From the NCBI GenBank assembly GCA_004322325.1, contig SCTP01000340.1, forward strand, positions 1-8,591: a DNA stretch of 8,591 nt. Reading direction: 5' to 3'. The DNA is from Gammaproteobacteria bacterium. Its GTDB lineage: Bacteria > Pseudomonadota > Gammaproteobacteria > DSM-16500. Below, in pieces: positions 7,956 through 8,591 of this stretch (position 1 is its first letter; the number at the start of each line of letters is the position of its first letter). The position numbers and the translations under genes are program-made. Below the pieces are notes generated by a model, which worked only from the letters and a program-made list of their open reading frames with translations, made no database searches and was not told the origin of the DNA.

Positions 7956-8591
7956 TATCGTGGTCATGGGAAATAATGACTTAGGAAAAATGCATGTGAA
8001 ATTATTGCAACGCATTCCTTCTGTTGTTGTCAAATCAGCCGATACATTTGAAGTAGAAGAAATAGATGCTGTTGTAATCACTGAAAAAACAGACAGGACT
8101 CTACAAGTGCTGCATGCGGTAGCTAACGTAGGAAAGCCTATTTTCTATTTGCAGCCTGATTTTGAGGCAAAAGAACTAGCCAAGCTAAATGATGGCATGA
8201 AGCTCCAAGTCGGATTTAATCGTCGTTTTGATCCTCATTTTTTGCATGTAAAAGAAAAGATAGCGAATGGCTTGTTAGGACATGTTCATCTTGTCAGAAT
8301 AACTAACCATCCTATTATCAGCATTCATGATATAGATATGGCTCGATTTATCACTGGTCAAGAAGTGAAAGAAGTATTTGCGATGAGAAGCCAAGTAAAT
8401 GAGATTGAAACAATCATAGCAACATTAAAAATGGAGAATAATGCTTTAGTGATTATCGAGGCAAGTGGTGGTAATGAGTATGACCAGCGCTTGGAAGTAT
8501 TTGGCGAACAAGGTGCATTGACGGTTGAGAATGTGGCTAAAACGACAACGCAGTATCATTCTACAGCGGGAGTACTATCGGAGAAACCCTT
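7945..8591 (+). CDS. degenerate IolG-like (Gfo/Idh/MocA) protein, probably non-catalytic; 3' end beyond window
   Basis: The frame is open for 215 codons to the window edge, starting at an ATG inside the iolE end. The protein is related to IolG: GFNRRFDP at 90-97, LGHVHLVRIT at 111-120, HDIDMARF at 128-135 and YDQRLEVFGEQG at 179-190 match IolG blocks in the same order. Key residues are gone. The dinucleotide loop reads GNNDLG at 9-14 instead of GxGxxG. The EKP motif is LQP at 69-71, so the catalytic lysine is Q70. The aspartate four residues before H128 is I124. GFNRRFDP starts 31 residues earlier than in IolG, and about 17 residues of the substrate loop before H128 are absent. No stop or frameshift is seen, which argues against a simple decaying copy. 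It may be a pseudoenzyme, for example a partner or regulator of IolG, or a young pseudogene still open. Function is unknown. Confidence 0.8.
   Translation, partial: MLHNIVVMGNNDLGKMHVKLLQRIPSVVVKSADTFEVEEIDAVVITEKTDRTLQVLHAVANVGKPIFYLQPDFEAKELAKLNDGMKLQVGFNRRFDPHFLHVKEKIANGLLGHVHLVRITNHPIISIHDIDMARFITGQEVKEVFAMRSQVNEIETIIATLKMENNALVIIEASGGNEYDQRLEVFGEQGALTVENVAKTTTQYHSTAGVLSEKP

Overview
The window carries an almost complete myo-inositol catabolism (iol) operon, all on the + strand and tightly packed. It is flanked upstream by the 3' part of a drug-type MFS transporter gene and downstream by the 5' part of a degenerate second iolG-like gene. The DNA is AT-leaning by eye (not computed). The gene order iolT-iolG-iolCB-iolD-iolE, with the IolC kinase and IolB isomerase fused in one polypeptide, matches the layout I recall from Legionella. 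I therefore suggest a gammaproteobacterium of the Legionellales or a relative. That is an inference from gene order and protein character, and there is no rRNA or other marker to confirm it.

Layout: 2-934 is an MFS exporter-like protein truncated by the window edge. After a 43-base gap (the longest non-coding stretch present) comes iolT (978-2411), a sugar-porter-type inositol importer. Then follow iolG (2408-3403, inositol 2-dehydrogenase), iolCB (3394-5178, kinase plus isomerase fusion), iolD (5182-7056, ThDP-dependent trione hydrolase), iolE (7056-7955, inosose dehydratase) and an iolG paralogue (7945 to the window end). Junctions are a 4-base overlap, a 10-base overlap, a 3-base gap, a 1-base overlap and an 11-base overlap, so the block is very probably one transcript with coupled translation.

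Together the proteins would import myo-inositol (IolT), oxidise it to 2-keto-myo-inositol (IolG), dehydrate it (IolE), open the ring (IolD), isomerise 5-deoxyglucuronate (IolB part) and phosphorylate the product (IolC part). The last two classical steps, IolJ aldolase and IolA semialdehyde dehydrogenase, and any IolR-type regulator are not in the window.

The most unusual element is the final gene. Its frame stays open for at least 215 codons and it is clearly related to IolG. It has nevertheless lost the central glycine of the NAD-binding loop, the catalytic lysine of the EKP motif and the catalytic aspartate, and it has a deleted substrate loop. It looks like a catalytically dead IolG relative encoded at the end of the inositol operon. 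No RNA genes, insertion sequences, CRISPR arrays or clear terminators were seen.
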